From Talpa occidentalis (Eukaryota; Chordata; Mammalia; Eulipotyphla; Talpidae): a stretch of 64,000 bases of DNA. The position numbers were made by a program, and so were the translations under genes. How positions within the stretch are numbered: position 1 is the stretch's first letter; each line of letters opens with the position of its first letter. The notes beneath the pieces are model-generated. The model saw only the letters and a list, made by a program, of their open reading frames with translations, made no database searches and was not told where the DNA came from. Below, one piece after another: positions 20,643 through 33,605 of the stretch. The DNA is taken from the NCBI RefSeq assembly GCF_014898055.3, contig NW_023601104.1, positions 85,171,106-85,235,105 on the forward strand, given 5' to 3'.

Positions 20643-20914
20643 TTTATTATTTTAGAGATTTATTTATCTATGCATACAAGAACTGGGGTTTAAGCCAGAG
20701 GTACAGGGGGTGAGAGGATTCACCAGAGATGGATTGGGGAGCAGAACAGGCAGACTGACTGGAATACACTGCCGAGGGGAACAGTGGGCAAGCCCGAGAG
20801 GTCTGCTGCGCCATGTGGGTTGCTCCCTGGCTAGCCGGGGATCAAACTCATACTGCAGTAGCTGGTGATAGCTTGATAGTGCTGTCTTTAACCCCTGTGC
20901 CACCAGGGAGGCCC
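20643..20914 (-). mobile_element. tRNA-derived T+ SINE, copy 10
   Basis: Reverse-oriented. Tail complement around GAGATTTATTTATCTATGCA, landmark TTCACCAGAGATGGATTGGG, head complement GTGCCACCAGGGAGGCCC. Of the common 'TATGAAGC' subtype. Confidence 0.9.
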
Positions 20915-22640
20915 TACATTAGCTTTCTACTTGAGTTGATGAGTTAGATGAGTTAGTAATATACAAATGCAATTTATTAAGTATAAGGTAGAAAATGCTT
21001 CTTAACACTTTTCAAATTTTTATTCCTATGCTCTTGGAAACAAGAGATACTCGTGGTGGAAACTCCTATTTCCAATTCCAAATTTCTGAAGGAATTAATT
21101 GATATATGCCACTTTGTTTCAAACCACCCCTGAGTCTAGTCACCAGAGTTTTACTATACTATGTCTATATCAACTTTTTCTGGTGCTCCAAATATAAGAG
21201 TTTTCAACTTTTACTCTATCTTAGGTAATTTGAGAATCCCAATCAAATTTTCATTCTCTTCACTGATACTGCATTTGAGAGATATTTTATTATATCTATT
21301 TCTAATTCATTGATTCTCTCTACAGCTTTTTTCAAATTAGTAGTTTAGCCTCTCCATTGAAATCTTAATTTTAATTCCTACCGTTTTCATTTCTAAGCAT
21401 TCTAATTGTAGAATCACTTCCAGAAGTAGATACTTTTTTTAAAATTCTGCCTGTAAATTTTGTATAGCATTTTCTTTCTCAATTACATTTGTATTTCTTT
21501 TTCAAAGCATACTAAACACACTTGCTTTATATGCTGTATTTCATATTTCCAATAGATCAGACTTGATGAAGAAGGGATTGTTCATCACCAATGTTTCTCT
21601 ACAGTGGCAACTTTGATGAAATATTAATTAATTTTGAGCTCATGGTCCGTAAGTTATTTTCTTTAAACATTCCACTGAATCCTGCTACAAGATCCTTCCT
21701 GCAGAGAGATTGTGAATTTGATGTAGCTTGGGGATAATGACCCAAAATTGATTGATACATCCTAAAGCAACTTTAAATTTTTACTTGGCTATTTGGCCCA
21801 CATATTTAGCGTGAATCCTGCCTTCAGGATCCTTCTGAGGATCAGCTATATTGAGGAATTCTCAACAAGGTGCTCTCCTGTCTGGTATAACACAGAGGTA
21901 TGAACAGTATGTGCAGACAGTTTGGAAGTGTGGGGCTTGAGGATGTCACTCTGTGGCATGATTTTAAAGAATCGTGTTTGCCCCAAATTCCTGTCCCATA
22001 AAGGGTCTCTAATTTTTTTTCTTGATCTCTATCCACAGACCACAAAACCTACTTTTTTGAGTGCAATGATTGGCAATGACTGGATATTGATTGGACAGCC
22101 AGGAACATAAGTTGTCATTGATCCCCCTAGTGTCATGGTCTCTAGTCATTTAGCCTGTGGGTAGTCTCTTCCTTTCTTCCCAGCTCATTTTTTCTCATCA
22201 TTTTATGTATTTTGTGTCATGTGATAGATGACAGTTCAGTAACTTCCATAATTGCCCACTTTATAATAAATATTGAAAGTGTTTTTTAACTAGTTGTTCT
22301 AGTCATTTACTTCAATTTGGAGAGCTGAACAACAGTTAAAGTGCAAAGATGTGCAAGGCATTACTATTTATAAGAGAAAAATATTTTAAAAAATAGATAT
22401 AAATAAATAAATGATAGCTCAGTCATATAAGGGGATTTCAATTTGCTTTTAAAAATGGTGATCATGAATGAGTACTTGTGGATGTAAGCACTCTATCATA
22501 AAAATGAAAAAAAGTAGGATCCTAATTTACGTATTTTATCCAGTTCAGAACACACACATGTAGACAGAGGCAAATTAAGAAGTGAACAGCAATTTTATTT
22601 GGATAACATTACGATTGAATTGTTTCTGGCGATGGCCCCT
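20915..22640. other. unassigned stretch
   Basis: AT-rich, no gene or clear repeat. Confidence 0.4.
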
Positions 22641-22649
22641 GCAAGTTGG

Positions 22650-22760
22650 ATGAAATTATGAAAATCATTTAACTACTCTGAGGCTCAGTATTTTACTAGC
22701 AAATTACTTATAATTATACCAACATTGGATATCTTAATATGAGTAAAAACTGAGATCACC
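22650..22760 (+). mobile_element. MIR fragment (weak)
   Basis: ATTTAACTACTCTGAGGCTC plus TTATAATTATACCAAC follows the MIR order 'cttaacctctctgagcctcag ... aataataccta'. Short and diverged. Confidence 0.4.
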
Positions 22761-25700
22761 TATGTGAATACTTAGTAAAAATCATTATAATTTTCATATT
22801 ACTCTATCTTTAAAATTCTTATGAAGAATTTAAAGGTATGTTAACTACATTTATAAAAATATAATGGAATGTTACTATTATTAAGAAGAAAACAGGAAAA
22901 ATCTGCCTTTTTATATACTAAAATAATTCAAAATAATAGAATGATTTTGGGGCATCAAAAATTCCTGTCCCACTATCTCCAGTCATGTGGTGAAATCTGT
23001 TTGCTAATGACCCTAAAACTAAGTTCATGAATGTGAGATAAGAATATAATGGTTTTAAGATTTCATTGCTAATCTGAACTGTGGCCATATATTTTAAATG
23101 CTTCTTAGATCTGAAGTGTGTTTTGCACATGTAATCTCTAGAAACTAATGATCACAGAGGAAACAACTAAACAGCAAATTGCTATGGATTATTTTTGATT
23201 TGTATGGACTTAAGTAACAGGTCATCAGATTCCTGTGTTTCTTCAATTATTGTCTCCCTCATTTTTATCAGCTATGCTGATTTCATTGACAATTTTAACT
23301 TTAACATAGAGGAAATATATTAAAAATAATATAAGGAATCCAACTAATTCACTTCCATGTATTCTCTTTATGAGATAATATTGCTGATATCTTGCTTTCT
23401 ACCTTCTCCCTTGGTGTAATGTATGATGTCATTTTCACTATTTTTCACTGTGATTTGTGTCTCTGAAAAGATCAGCAGAATGTTGTGAGCTTAGAAGTTA
23501 GTTTTTTTCCTACTGATTTTTTTTTCCTATACACAGCAACCCAAGCATGACCGAAGTCAAACCTACTGGTTCGCATAGCTTCTAATATGATCGCCATAGA
23601 AATATCAATTGCTTCTAAAACCCAACACTATATGTTGCATACTTTAAACTTTGCCCAACAACTCCACTGCAATTGAAAATGAGCATTCTTAGAATGTGAA
23701 AAATATAATCAAATTCCCTACTGGAATCCTGAACTTTAGATATATGACAAAGGAATCAACAGACAGAGAAAATAACACTTGTAATATTGGAAGACAAGTA
23801 AGAGATATAACTTATTTGAGAGCAAAAATGGTTTTCCAAATTTCTCACATCTTACTCCCTCTTAATGCCTTGCAGAAACCCACTTGTAAAAATTTTGAAT
23901 TTGTTGCAGGACATAATTCACAGCTATTGTGGTTCCTGCTTCTCACCTGTACAAGCAGAAAGAAGAGAAACAAATAATTTCTTTTTAAAATTTTATTTAT
24001 TTTTTAATTTAACTAACATTATGACTTTCATGTCTGAGTCATTGAGAATCTACATGCTGCATACACTACATTTTTTCTTTTTCTTTATCTTTTCTTTCCT
24101 TTCTTTCTTTTTTTTTAGCAATTTCACCCAGTATGTTTATTGGATTATTCCACCTACTCCAGAATGCACAGCAATATCTGCTACTCAAAACCAGGTAAAT
24201 CTCTCCTCCAGACATAAGAAGAATAGCTCAGGTTTTGGGGGAAAATCCTCCCCATGGGAGCAGAGGGTGAGAAATGTTCTTTCTCCTCCAATATTTCACA
24301 CCATCTGAAAATGTATATGGGAAGAAAACATGTTTGCAATGATAGTTTGTTCTCCTCTGGCTAATCCACAGAGATCTCCAATGGAAAGTTTCCAGAAGAA
24401 AGTTAAAAATGAGAAATGAAAGATCATCACTTTCCTGTACAACTGGGGAAGGGTAAATATTTCCTACTATAATCTACACTTAAGATTTGTCCATAGATTT
24501 AGCCACATTCATAGGAATTATTTTTAAAAGATGGCTGGTTAAATAAATAAATGTCTAAGAAAGATTATTTCCTGTCCTGAAAGTATTTATATTCAATTAC
24601 ATGTAGAATAACATTGAGAAAAATGGGTACAGATTTTTTTCTTCTTTTTTCATGTATTAAAGAAGTGGATTTCTAAACAATATACAACCTACTCTAACCA
24701 GGGTTAATTTTTCACCCAATGAGGTATATGTGCTTAATAAATGATCAACATTATTACCAATAAACACAATTCAGACATCTTTAAAAAAATGTGATAAAGT
24801 GTATGTAAGAAATCACGGAAGAAAGCATAGACCAGAAGCCAGGTTTGATGCTCATTTCTCCCAACACCTAGTTCTGTTGGTGGAAATACACTCCAAATAT
24901 TTACGACTTAAAGTTGTTTCCAGCAAAGAGAGTTGTTGGTTTCACCTGTTGAGAGAGTTATTTGTGTAAACAAATAATCAACTAAATTTTCACTGAAGGA
25001 CTTTCCACCCACACCTCAAGGCTAGGACTGTTGGGAAGTTGGGCAGGTCTGTCTGGTAGATGTGCATCAGCATGTGTGAGAAGTTGTAGACCTGCTTCCT
25101 TCCATTTTATTTCCTCCCAACGCCACCACTGTGTTTGGGTAACTAATGACAGAAATTAACTCTAGCTTATGCAAGGAAAAAAATGCAATGAGGGACTGTT
25201 TATTAGTACTGGAAACTTACAAGATTTGTCACAGCTTGAACCAAATAAAATTGAACAACCTAAGATTGAAAAAATCATTATACTCCGGAGAATCAAATGT
25301 AAAGAATGACCCTTCCAGGGAAATTTGGAGGAAAAAAAGGTCAAGACTGCTTTCATCCTGTGAAACTCTACTCAAGATTCAAAATCTGTGAAGAAAAAAA
25401 AAATCTTCATCAAACATTTATGCTGACTTTCAGCTGCAGCCAAGTCAAACGAGTGAGTTATACAACAGGAAAGTTCCTCGAATGTCTTCTAGGTGCTTCT
25501 GTCATAGCAGAATGACGTCATTTATATGTCCCCACTTATTTGAGACTGTCCCTACTTACATCTGTTGTCCCAGTTTAAATATTAACAGTGTCCCTTCAAC
25601 TATCAAATCTGTGCCTGCTCTGATGCCTTATGACTGGCTCACTCAATGGTGTGGTGAAGCTGCCACTTGCAGGTTGCTCAAACTCTTTGCAGCGCCACAT

Positions 25701-26070
25701 TCAATGACCTCGTTTTGGCCACTTGAAACTAGAAATGGTAGTGCCTTCCTCCATGGCAGCTGGCAAACACTCCAAATCAGGTCTTCCAAGCCTTCAAACT
25801 GCTGCCAGCCAGATATGCGGATTGGCTCACCTATTTGTTCCCCCCAAGTGTGATGCACTGGTTAAGATAACGCTCTTTGTTTTTTGTTCTCTGTTATTCA
25901 TAGAAAACACATTTTGTTTTTAACATCATGAAAAATTGTTCTACAAGCTAGTCATTAGTGAAGAGACAAATAAGATGTCCCCAGGGGCTCATTGCTTTTG
26001 TGTTTCCTGGAACTGAGAAAAGAGCAAGCTCAGCAGACTTGAGCTAATTCAGGGAAGAACAGGCAGATGG
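22761..26070. other. unassigned stretch
   Basis: No gene supported. A T/C-rich low-complexity tract lies at 24070-24115. 25620-25860 has higher GC and reads as possible ancient repeat, family unknown to me. Confidence 0.4.
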
Positions 26071-26072
26071 AC

Positions 26073-26108
26073 CGGGCTGGGGTTGGGGTTGGGGTTGGGG
26101 GTGGGGGT
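26073..26108 (+). repeat. TTGGGG short tandem repeat, G-quadruplex-capable
   Basis: GGGCTGGGGTTGGGGTTGGG followed by further G runs: at least six runs of three or more G with 1-2 base loops on the plus strand. It fits the four-run G-quadruplex pattern easily. Confidence 0.9.
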
Positions 26109-26815
26109 TTCCTTTTAACTTGGTGCTTTATTGGATCCGAAAATGCTGTTTTTGCATAGACCCTGGCCATCCTGGGCCTTCTTTATGGGTGATAAGAGTG
26201 TTAGCCACAGGGAGAGCGCATTACTGAAGTGCTTCCATGCTGCCTTCTGTCCAGCTTTTCTGGGCTAAGCATGTGCACTGTGGGCTGAGAGGAGCTCTAG
26301 ACCCGCGTGTGCTACGCAATGTCTCTGTTGTCATTTTCCCAAAGAGTGTGCTTCCCAGTGCTGCTGGAGAGTTGCATTGCGTTCTGCATGTGATCATCCC
26401 TTGAACAGTAACAATTAAGTAAAACATCGGATTCACCCTACTATTATGGTAGGAAAACAAGTGCCTCTGTTTACATATGTGGAGACAGAACTGCAACTAT
26501 TAAAAAGGATTACATCTGACCCTAACAAAGAGGTTAGCAGAAAGTATAGCCAATTCAGTCTATCATGAAATGGAAAATAATTGCAATTATAATTGTTCCC
26601 AAATAGTAAATGTGTGATATATACATTGTGTGTAGATACACATAAATATACATAGACACATATACACACATATATTTTTTTATTTCTTCATTTAAATTAT
26701 TTTACTATTCTTTTTTGATGGCAGTTGATATACGAATAGCACCATTTCCTGGCACAAATTCCTTTTCTTCTGAGACGGCACATTTCTCTGATTTCTTTCT
26801 GAATAATTATAATGT
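26109..26815. other. unassigned stretch
   Basis: Moderate GC at 26130-26400 with no coding frame I recognise; an AC/AT-rich microsatellite-like tract at about 26630-26676. Confidence 0.4.
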
Positions 26816-26986
26816 AAAACAGGCAGAAGGATGGAAATACACTGCTGAGGGGAGCAGGGGGTGAGTCAAGAGAGGTCTGCTTTGCCATATGGGTAGCTCC
26901 CTGGCCAGGGATCGAACTCATGCTGCAGTGGTTGCAGATAGTTTCATAGGTTGCATCTTAACCCCTTGCACCACCAGGTAGACCCT
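26816..26986 (-). mobile_element. tRNA-derived T+ SINE, copy 11, 3'-truncated
   Basis: Only the head and first body half are present, reverse-oriented (head complement TTGCACCACCAGGTAGACCC). The AATAAA tail and about 80 bp of body are absent and the left flank is unrelated. Truncation of the tail side suggests a later deletion. Confidence 0.85.
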
Positions 26987-28620
26987 AACTTGAAGGTCTT
27001 TCCGATACCCTGTGGCCAATATTTAGGGCAATGCAAAATTTAACCTTCTTAATTATATATGTTTCCTTTATTATTACTTTATTCCATTTTTGAGTAATTT
27101 AATTGTACAACTGGGAATCACAGAGGCATTAAGATGTTTCTTCTGCCATTTTAAATTAGTTCAACAGATTTTGAGAATAAACTGAATTATGTAGGGAGCA
27201 TTTTATAAAAATGCATTGAAACATTTGCATGTGTCTACTATCTTCCTTCAGCAAAATGAATATTTTGGAGAGATGGATGAATAAGAAAATGAAGTGACTG
27301 AAATACTTGACTGTCAGGTATTATAAGCATATACTTATGTAGAAAGTGATTTTTATATACCTCTAATGTCTAATTAAAGCATTCCATATTTTACTACTAT
27401 TCTTATTTCTTACATAACTTCTTAAAGCCTAATACTATCCTAATAATTTTGATTGTTTAGTTAAGTTATATTTTTCAGACAAAGTAGAGAAATGTGTACC
27501 TTATGCACATTTTGTGTGTTTGTATGCCTCTAGATTACATGGAAATTATAGACTGCAGGTTAGCACATTGGGTATTTTATCAGGAATGTCACAGATTAAG
27601 TGCCACTTTGATTCTGACTTTAATATCTATCACCTACTAAAGGAAAGGATTATAAACCCTAACTGCACAACATACATTTGATGTCGTGCACTCTGCCTCT
27701 GATCCAACTCTTCTTGATAGTGTTCCAAGAAAATCTTCATTGAACTATAAACATAATATTTGAAGATATGATACTGGCTTTAGGGGCTGTGAAGAGGAAA
27801 GGCAAGCAATCACTTGGCAGCCCAAATGTCACCAATCCCTGGATATAAGGATTAGAGTCATAATTTTGCAATGTTCATCTGATGACCAGGGTTTCTGGTC
27901 TCCAACAAAGTCCTCCTTCTTCCAAACATTTCTTTGAATTCTCAGGAAATGTTTTTGAGACATATTGTGTTGCTTTGTCTGGCACTACTCTCATGCCTCA
28001 GTGCATTTCTTTTGGACACCATGTCTCCTGATGTTCCACATAGCAGTTCTCTGGTAGATTACATCATTGATTGTCACAGCAGGTACCCCTATTGTGTGTT
28101 TTATTGGCTATCCTGTATAATAATTTCTTGAGCCTTTTCTCTGAACCAGCTGAGCACCAAAGTCATCAAAGAGGTCTAATATTCCAAGACCAAACTAGGA
28201 AGATTCTATCTTTCCTTCTATATTATAACATGATCTCATAAATCATGCAGGATGAAAGCTTGGGTTGAATTGTATTTACAAGCTTAATAAAAACATTCAG
28301 GGTCTTTATCCACAAAAGGATCCTTATCCTTTTCTTCCTAAGGAATCAGTAATGTAGCCTGAAGCATAGGGAAAATATATTTCAGTAATAGTCATGGGGC
28401 TATGCTCAGAATACTCTTCAAACTTGGTTTCTTCATTAAATTAATGACATCTTGCTATTTCTTCCTTAAGGAAGATTATGCGTGATAAAATAGATGGCCT
28501 GGAAACAGATACTCAATGGCTCACAACAGTGAATTTAAAAAAAATTGAGATGAAGATAATATCCTAATATTAGACAGAACCATAGTTCTGTTGCAAAATT
28601 TCTTAAGCTTTTAAAAAATA
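26987..28620. other. unassigned AT-rich stretch
   Basis: No gene or clear repeat. Confidence 0.4.
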
Positions 28621-28628
28621 GAAATCTT

Positions 28629-28897
28629 GGGCCTCCCTGGGGGCTCAAGGGGTTAAGCACCGCACTATGAAGCAATCCGCAGACTCTGCAGCATGAGTTC
28701 GATCCCCAGCCGGTCAGAAAGAAGCCCACATGGCGCAGCAGACCTCTCCTGACTCGCCCGCTGCTCCTCTCAGCAGTGCACTTCAGTCAATCTGCCAGTT
28801 CTGTTCCCCACTCTGTCTCTGGTGAATCCTCTCACCCTCCCATCTCTGGCCTGTATCCCAGCTCTTGTATGCATAAATAAATAAATCTTAAAAAAAA
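28629..28897 (+). mobile_element. tRNA-derived T+ SINE, copy 12
   Basis: Full-length. Head GGGCCTCCCTGGGGGCTCAA, B box GTTCGATCCCC, landmark CTCTGTCTCTGGTGAATCCT, tail ATAAATAAATAAATCTTAAA. Flanked by TAGAAATCT on both sides within a slightly longer A-rich duplication. Confidence 0.93.
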
Positions 28898-30095
28898 GAA
28901 AACTAGAAATCTCTATGTTTTCACCAAAGAACATCTACCCACTCTAGAATCAGCCTAGCTTTTAGTTTTCCACCAACCTAGCTTTAAGTTTGGATGTTTG
29001 GATAATATCCAAAGTTAAGATAGGAAAACAAAAGTATGTAAAGGTTATTTTGTATATAAAAATGTATTATCACTTATACACATGATTTCTTTAAAAAAGA
29101 CAAAAAGTGAGAAAATTACTCTTCTCAAAGTACATCTCACTTAAGGAACATCCAAAATTATATATTTTATAGAAAATATGGGATTGCATATATTCTGGCT
29201 CTTTTTCCAAGACTTCTAGTTATATTTCCTTCATCAAATGTTAAAGTCTTTGTTGACCATTACTTCAGTCCTTAGGTTTTATAGAACAAACATTCCAAGG
29301 TCAGTAGGATCATTATTCTCTCTTATGTACAGCCAATGTTTATTTTTAATTTGAGGCTGATAAATAAAGCTTTAATGGGATTTTAATGGCATGTTGGACA
29401 CACTTCAGTGTCCAGAGATGTGGCATCGTATTCAGGAATGTCATTGTCTAGATTAATTATCAATAGCAGACAGATACCATCAAAGCAATGTGAAAATGAG
29501 AGAAGTTGTCAACAAAAATTGATAGGCAGAGAGAGCAGAGGAAAACAACATTTGATTTGCAATTATAAACTAGATCTAAAATCATTTTTGGGTGTGATAT
29601 GTGTATTTTTTGGTTCCTGAGAATATGTTCCTTAAAATAGTACATCTTAACTACTTTGTTTCATTTTTAAAGTAAAGTTATTCTTCTTAAAAAGAGGGGC
29701 ATGCATCTTGGTATGCTAGTGTATGAAAACAAGGAGCACACTCTTTGCAATAGGCATCTTTGATTTCTGAATTTTATTATGCTTACATAAAAAATAGCTG
29801 AAATATATTAAGATGTGGTCTTTGTATGTTGACATATCTACTCAGAGGATGAACCAATTTCAATTTATTGAAAATATTACTAAAGAGTCAAGGAAAAACT
29901 GTCTTGAATAAGAAAATATCTTATTCATCTATCAAGCATCTCCATATTCTACACAGCAAATTATTTATGTAATATTTTGGGGTTTAAGTATCTTTGATTT
30001 AAATAATGTAATTAATATGTATACTTTTATGTCATTTGCATAACATTGTATAATATCTTCTTGATGAAAAAAGATTCAAAATATATTATTGTATT
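28898..30095. other. unassigned AT-rich stretch
   Basis: No gene or clear repeat. Confidence 0.4.
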
Positions 30096-30111
30096 TATCT
30101 TGGGGGTTTTG

Positions 30112-30403
30112 TTTTTTTTTTTTTTTTTTTAAGATTTATTTATTTATTTATTTCTACAAGCACTGGGTACAGTCAGAAGCGCGGGAGGGTGAGAGAATTC
30201 ACCAGAGCCAGAGCGGGGAGCAGAGCAGGCAGAAGGACCGAAGTACACTGCTGAGGGGAGCAGCGGGCGGCAGGAGAGGTCTGCGCGCCATGTGGGACCC
30301 TCCTCCGGTGGCCAGGGAGCAGCCGGGGATCGAACCGGCACCGCAGAGGCTGCGGGCAGCTTCGCAACCCAGCGCTCAACCTCTGCACCACCGGGGAGGC
30401 CCC
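30112..30403 (-). mobile_element. tRNA-derived T+ SINE, copy 13, CpG-rich young subtype
   Basis: Exact 16-bp target duplication TATCTTGGGGGTTTTG at 30096-30111 and 30404-30419. It is very close to copy 7 over its whole length, including CAGCCGGGGATCGAACCGG and the CACTGGGTACAGTCAGAAGC tail end. The T run at its left is the complement of a pure A tail, a sign of recent insertion. Confidence 0.95.
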
Positions 30404-30419
30404 TATCTTGGGGGTTTTG

Positions 30420-31367
30420 AATAGAAGCCTACTTACCTAATTTTGTCAAATCTATACTCAATTATAAAATGCATCATTACTTTTTGTGCCACTGGAAAAA
30501 TAATTGCCTAAATTTTAACTTAGTTTCATCGTTGAACTGTAGAACAATGCAAAGCCTTGGAAGACATTTTAGATGGCAGTTACAGTCAACATCTGCAGTT
30601 TTAACAATGTATATAACTCAGTGGAAGGAATGACATTGAGAATGGCTAAGTTTAATCACCAGCAGGCAATGACAGTATACCCCCTTGGACTGACTAAAAG
30701 TGATCATAAAATGAATCCTGGTTTCAGAGATGTAAAATGCAAAGAAAAAAGTATCCCTTAGAATTGCTAGAGTATCTATTTCAAATGCCAGTTTCATATA
30801 CTGTTAGCCTTTGTTTGAACAAGTTACTTTAGTTTTTCTAAGATTCCTTACTCTTAAGACAACATAGATACCCATTGTGTCATATTATTCTAAAGATAAA
30901 AATTAAAGTCATCTTTAAAAGCATATGATAGAGTTTTGTTTATTTTTTGTCTTACCAACATGCTAATACAGGAAGCTCCTAGAATCCCCCCTCTCCCAAA
31001 GATGTACCAATTATACAGTTTCACATAAAAAAATCCCTATTAGAAAATTTTGGAATTTTCTAAGTGACCTCCACACATTGGTGATGGAGAAAATACCCAC
31101 AGTGAAAGGAATAAGAAAGACTGAGACACACTTTCCCCATGAACTCTTTGATTGCCACAGAACATACAATCAAGAGGGAAACTCTAGTCCCCAGCTTCTT
31201 ACTAAGGAAGAAGATATTTAGACAGCATATCTAACACTCCAAGGGATGGGTCCCCAAAATACCTAACGCTGAAAACCAGTGATGCTTGCACTGATGAATT
31301 AATTCTATAGGGATATGGAAATCAAAATCAAAAAAGCAGTTCTTAATAGGTACACAAGGACTGGTTG
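30420..31367. other. unassigned stretch
   Basis: A possible MIR trace at 30820-30890; otherwise nothing seen. Confidence 0.35.
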
Positions 31368-31429
31368 AACCCTCCTCAGGGTTCAGTGTGGAGGGTACAA
31401 CCCTCCTCAGGGTTCAGTGTGGAGGGTAC
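31368..31429 (+). repeat. 31-bp tandem duplication, two exact copies
   Basis: 31368-31398 and 31399-31429 are identical; the unit begins AACCCTCCTCAGGG and contains the inverted arms CCCTCC and GGAGGG. Confidence 0.93.
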
Positions 31430-32049
31430 AACAAAGGCATTAATCTTCCAGGTACTCCCTGGAAATTGTTTTTATGCATACTTTATAAGCTACTGCTTCT
31501 AATTAAGGTCCAGCTTCTAATTAATATGCACCTAGATGCTGATTGCTATCCTTCATGGGACCAAGAAGGCCAGTGGGCAATCCTCAACTTTCTGCTTTTG
31601 ACTGACTCCCAGCAATAAACCCAAGTTACCATTATCTTCCTGGAAAGAATTGGCCAACACATCTAGTATTCCAATTTTATTATTGCAATTCAAAGGACCA
31701 GCTCCCCAATTACCTAGTTGATACCTAACTGAGTTGCTTTCACAAATCTCACAAAACTATAAGCAAAGAGAAAAAAATAAGTCCCATGAGCACCCCACTG
31801 ATGTCTATAAAACCAGGTTCAACATATAGGGATCAGCCAAATATACTACTCTCTACGTTTACCTGGAAGGTGTTTGTGCATTTTCTCATGTATAGTGTGA
31901 AAATCTGGCATCTAGTTAGTCTACATCTAGATGCTGACCACAATCCTACCTTCTGGGACACTAATGGATCTTGACATGTCCTCAAATACTTCAAGCTACT
32001 AAAAATAAAGATAGCAATCTGGACAACCACAAAACAGCTCTTGCTGGGA
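31430..32049. other. unassigned stretch, possibly old LINE-1
   Basis: No coding frame. It may be a more decayed upstream part of the LINE-1 that is recognisable from 32050. Confidence 0.35.
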
Positions 32050-33430
32050 TGAATGATGAGAGAGAGGAGAGTCTCCTCAATAAATAGTTCTGGGAAAAGT
32101 GGATAACCAAATACAAATAGATGATACTAAACCTCTATATTACATCAATCACAAACCTCTATATTACATCAATTTAAATTGTATCAAAAACTTCAATGTA
32201 GAAATTAAAACTACATTGAAATTCTAGAAGAAAATGCAGGGAAGCTTCTTGACATTAGACCCTGCAATGACTTTTCAGATTTGTTACCAAAGGGAAGAAC
32301 AAAAAAAAAAAAAAAAAGTCACAGTAATCAGGACTACTTCAAATTAAAAACCTTTTTGTAATCAAATGAGACCATCAACAAACAAAGAGCAACTTGCAGG
32401 ATGGTAGAAAAATATTTGCAAAAGCACATATCTGAAAGGGGTCTATATTTAAATATACCAAGAACTCATAGAGTTCATTAGAAAAAAAATAAATCAAAAT
32501 AACCCAATTAAAAAATGCACAAAGGATTTCAATATACATTTTTCCAAAGAAGTCATGCTAATGGCCTATAAGCACATTAGAAGGTCTTCAAGGTTACTAT
32601 CAAGGAAATGAAATCAAAATCACATGAGATTTAAAGTTTTGTATTCACATGAGATAACAAGTGGTAAGGATGTGGAAAAAGAATTCTTTCACTGTTTGTA
32701 GAAATGTAAAGAGATAAAGGCATAATGAAAAATAGCATGGAAGTTCCTCTAGAAATTAAAACTAAAACTACCATTTGATACAGCATCTCACCTCTGGGTG
32801 TATATTCAAAGGAAATGAAATTGGTATTAAAGACAAAAATGTATTCTATATTCAATGTAGCATTATTAACATTCACCTTGGTGTGGTAACAACCTAAGTG
32901 CCAATTGACTGGTGAATGGATTAAGAAAATGTGTTTTAAATAAAATAAAATATTATTCAGCTTTAAAAAGAAGGAAATCCTGTCATTTTCTAGGATGAAC
33001 TTGGAGGGCATTATCCTAAGTGAAATAAGTTAGCCAGAGAAAGACAAACACTGCATCGTACCAGTTATTTGTGGAAATTTAAAAAAAAAAAAAGGAATTT
33101 ATACAAAGAGAAAGAATATTGTTTGTCATTGGCTAGGGGACAGGAGAAATTGGGAGAAGTTAATGTAACACAAACTTCAATTTATAAGACATTTAGGTTT
33201 GAAGACCTAAAGTCTAAGTGCAATTATATTTATATGCAGTGTATTGCAAAATTGGAATCTGTTAAGAGAGTAGAACTTAAATATTCTCACCAAAAAAAAA
33301 AAAGGCAAAAGTGTGAGGTGATGTTAATAACTAAATGGCAAGCATCCTTTCACAATGTAGACATATTAACTCATCACATTAAACATAAGGTAGTTTCATT
33401 GATCAATTATATCAGCAAAGTTGAGGGGAA
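32050..33430 (+). mobile_element. old LINE-1, ORF2 end and 3' UTR
   Basis: The order of conserved LINE-1 3' phrases is clear: 'ataaatagttctgggaaaa', 'ttgcaaaagcacatatctg', 'attaaaaaatgcacaaagg', 'gaaatgaaatcaaaatcaca', 'aatattattcagc', 'aaggaaatcctgtcatttt', 'aagtgaaataagttagccag', then 'agagagtagaacttaaat'. The reading frame is broken by many stops and indels. The call to an L1M-type (old) subfamily is by pattern. Confidence 0.85.
32129..32176 (+). repeat. 24-bp tandem duplication inside the LINE-1
   Basis: AAACCTCTATATTACATCAA occurs twice, 24 bp apart, at 32129 and 32153. Confidence 0.85.
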
Positions 33431-33509
33431 GAAACTATATTGCAAAATATCTCACTAAGTTTGTTCAGTATTGCCAGTTTCAGCAGCAGCAGTAGTAACA
33501 GTATCATAC

Positions 33510-33605
33510 TACAGAGTTTGCCTGTGTCCCAATTCTGCACTGCAATTTACCAGTTTGTGACCTTAGACAAACTACTTAACCTCACCATGCCCAATAATGG
33601 TGTCT
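33510..33605 (+). mobile_element. MIR SINE fragment
   Basis: CCAGTTTGTGACCTTAGACA followed by AACTACTTAACCTCACCATG is the conserved MIR core ('tgtgaccttgggcaagttacttaacctc'). Confidence 0.75.

Noticed and set aside
26073..26108. Interstitial telomeric repeat
   Set aside because: The unit is TTGGGG, not the vertebrate TTAGGG, and only about four units occur.
30089..30424. 111-codon frame (and similar frames in other SINE copies, such as 12520-12813 and 48573-48833)
   Set aside because: These are translations of the same SINE in different copies; the shared peptides reflect the repeat, not a gene family.
32631..33011. 126-codon minus-strand open frame
   Set aside because: Antisense of the same LINE-1 3' end.
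33069..33458. 129-codon plus-strand open frame
   Set aside because: It lies in the 3' UTR of an old LINE-1 and matches LINE-1 non-coding phrases, not protein.
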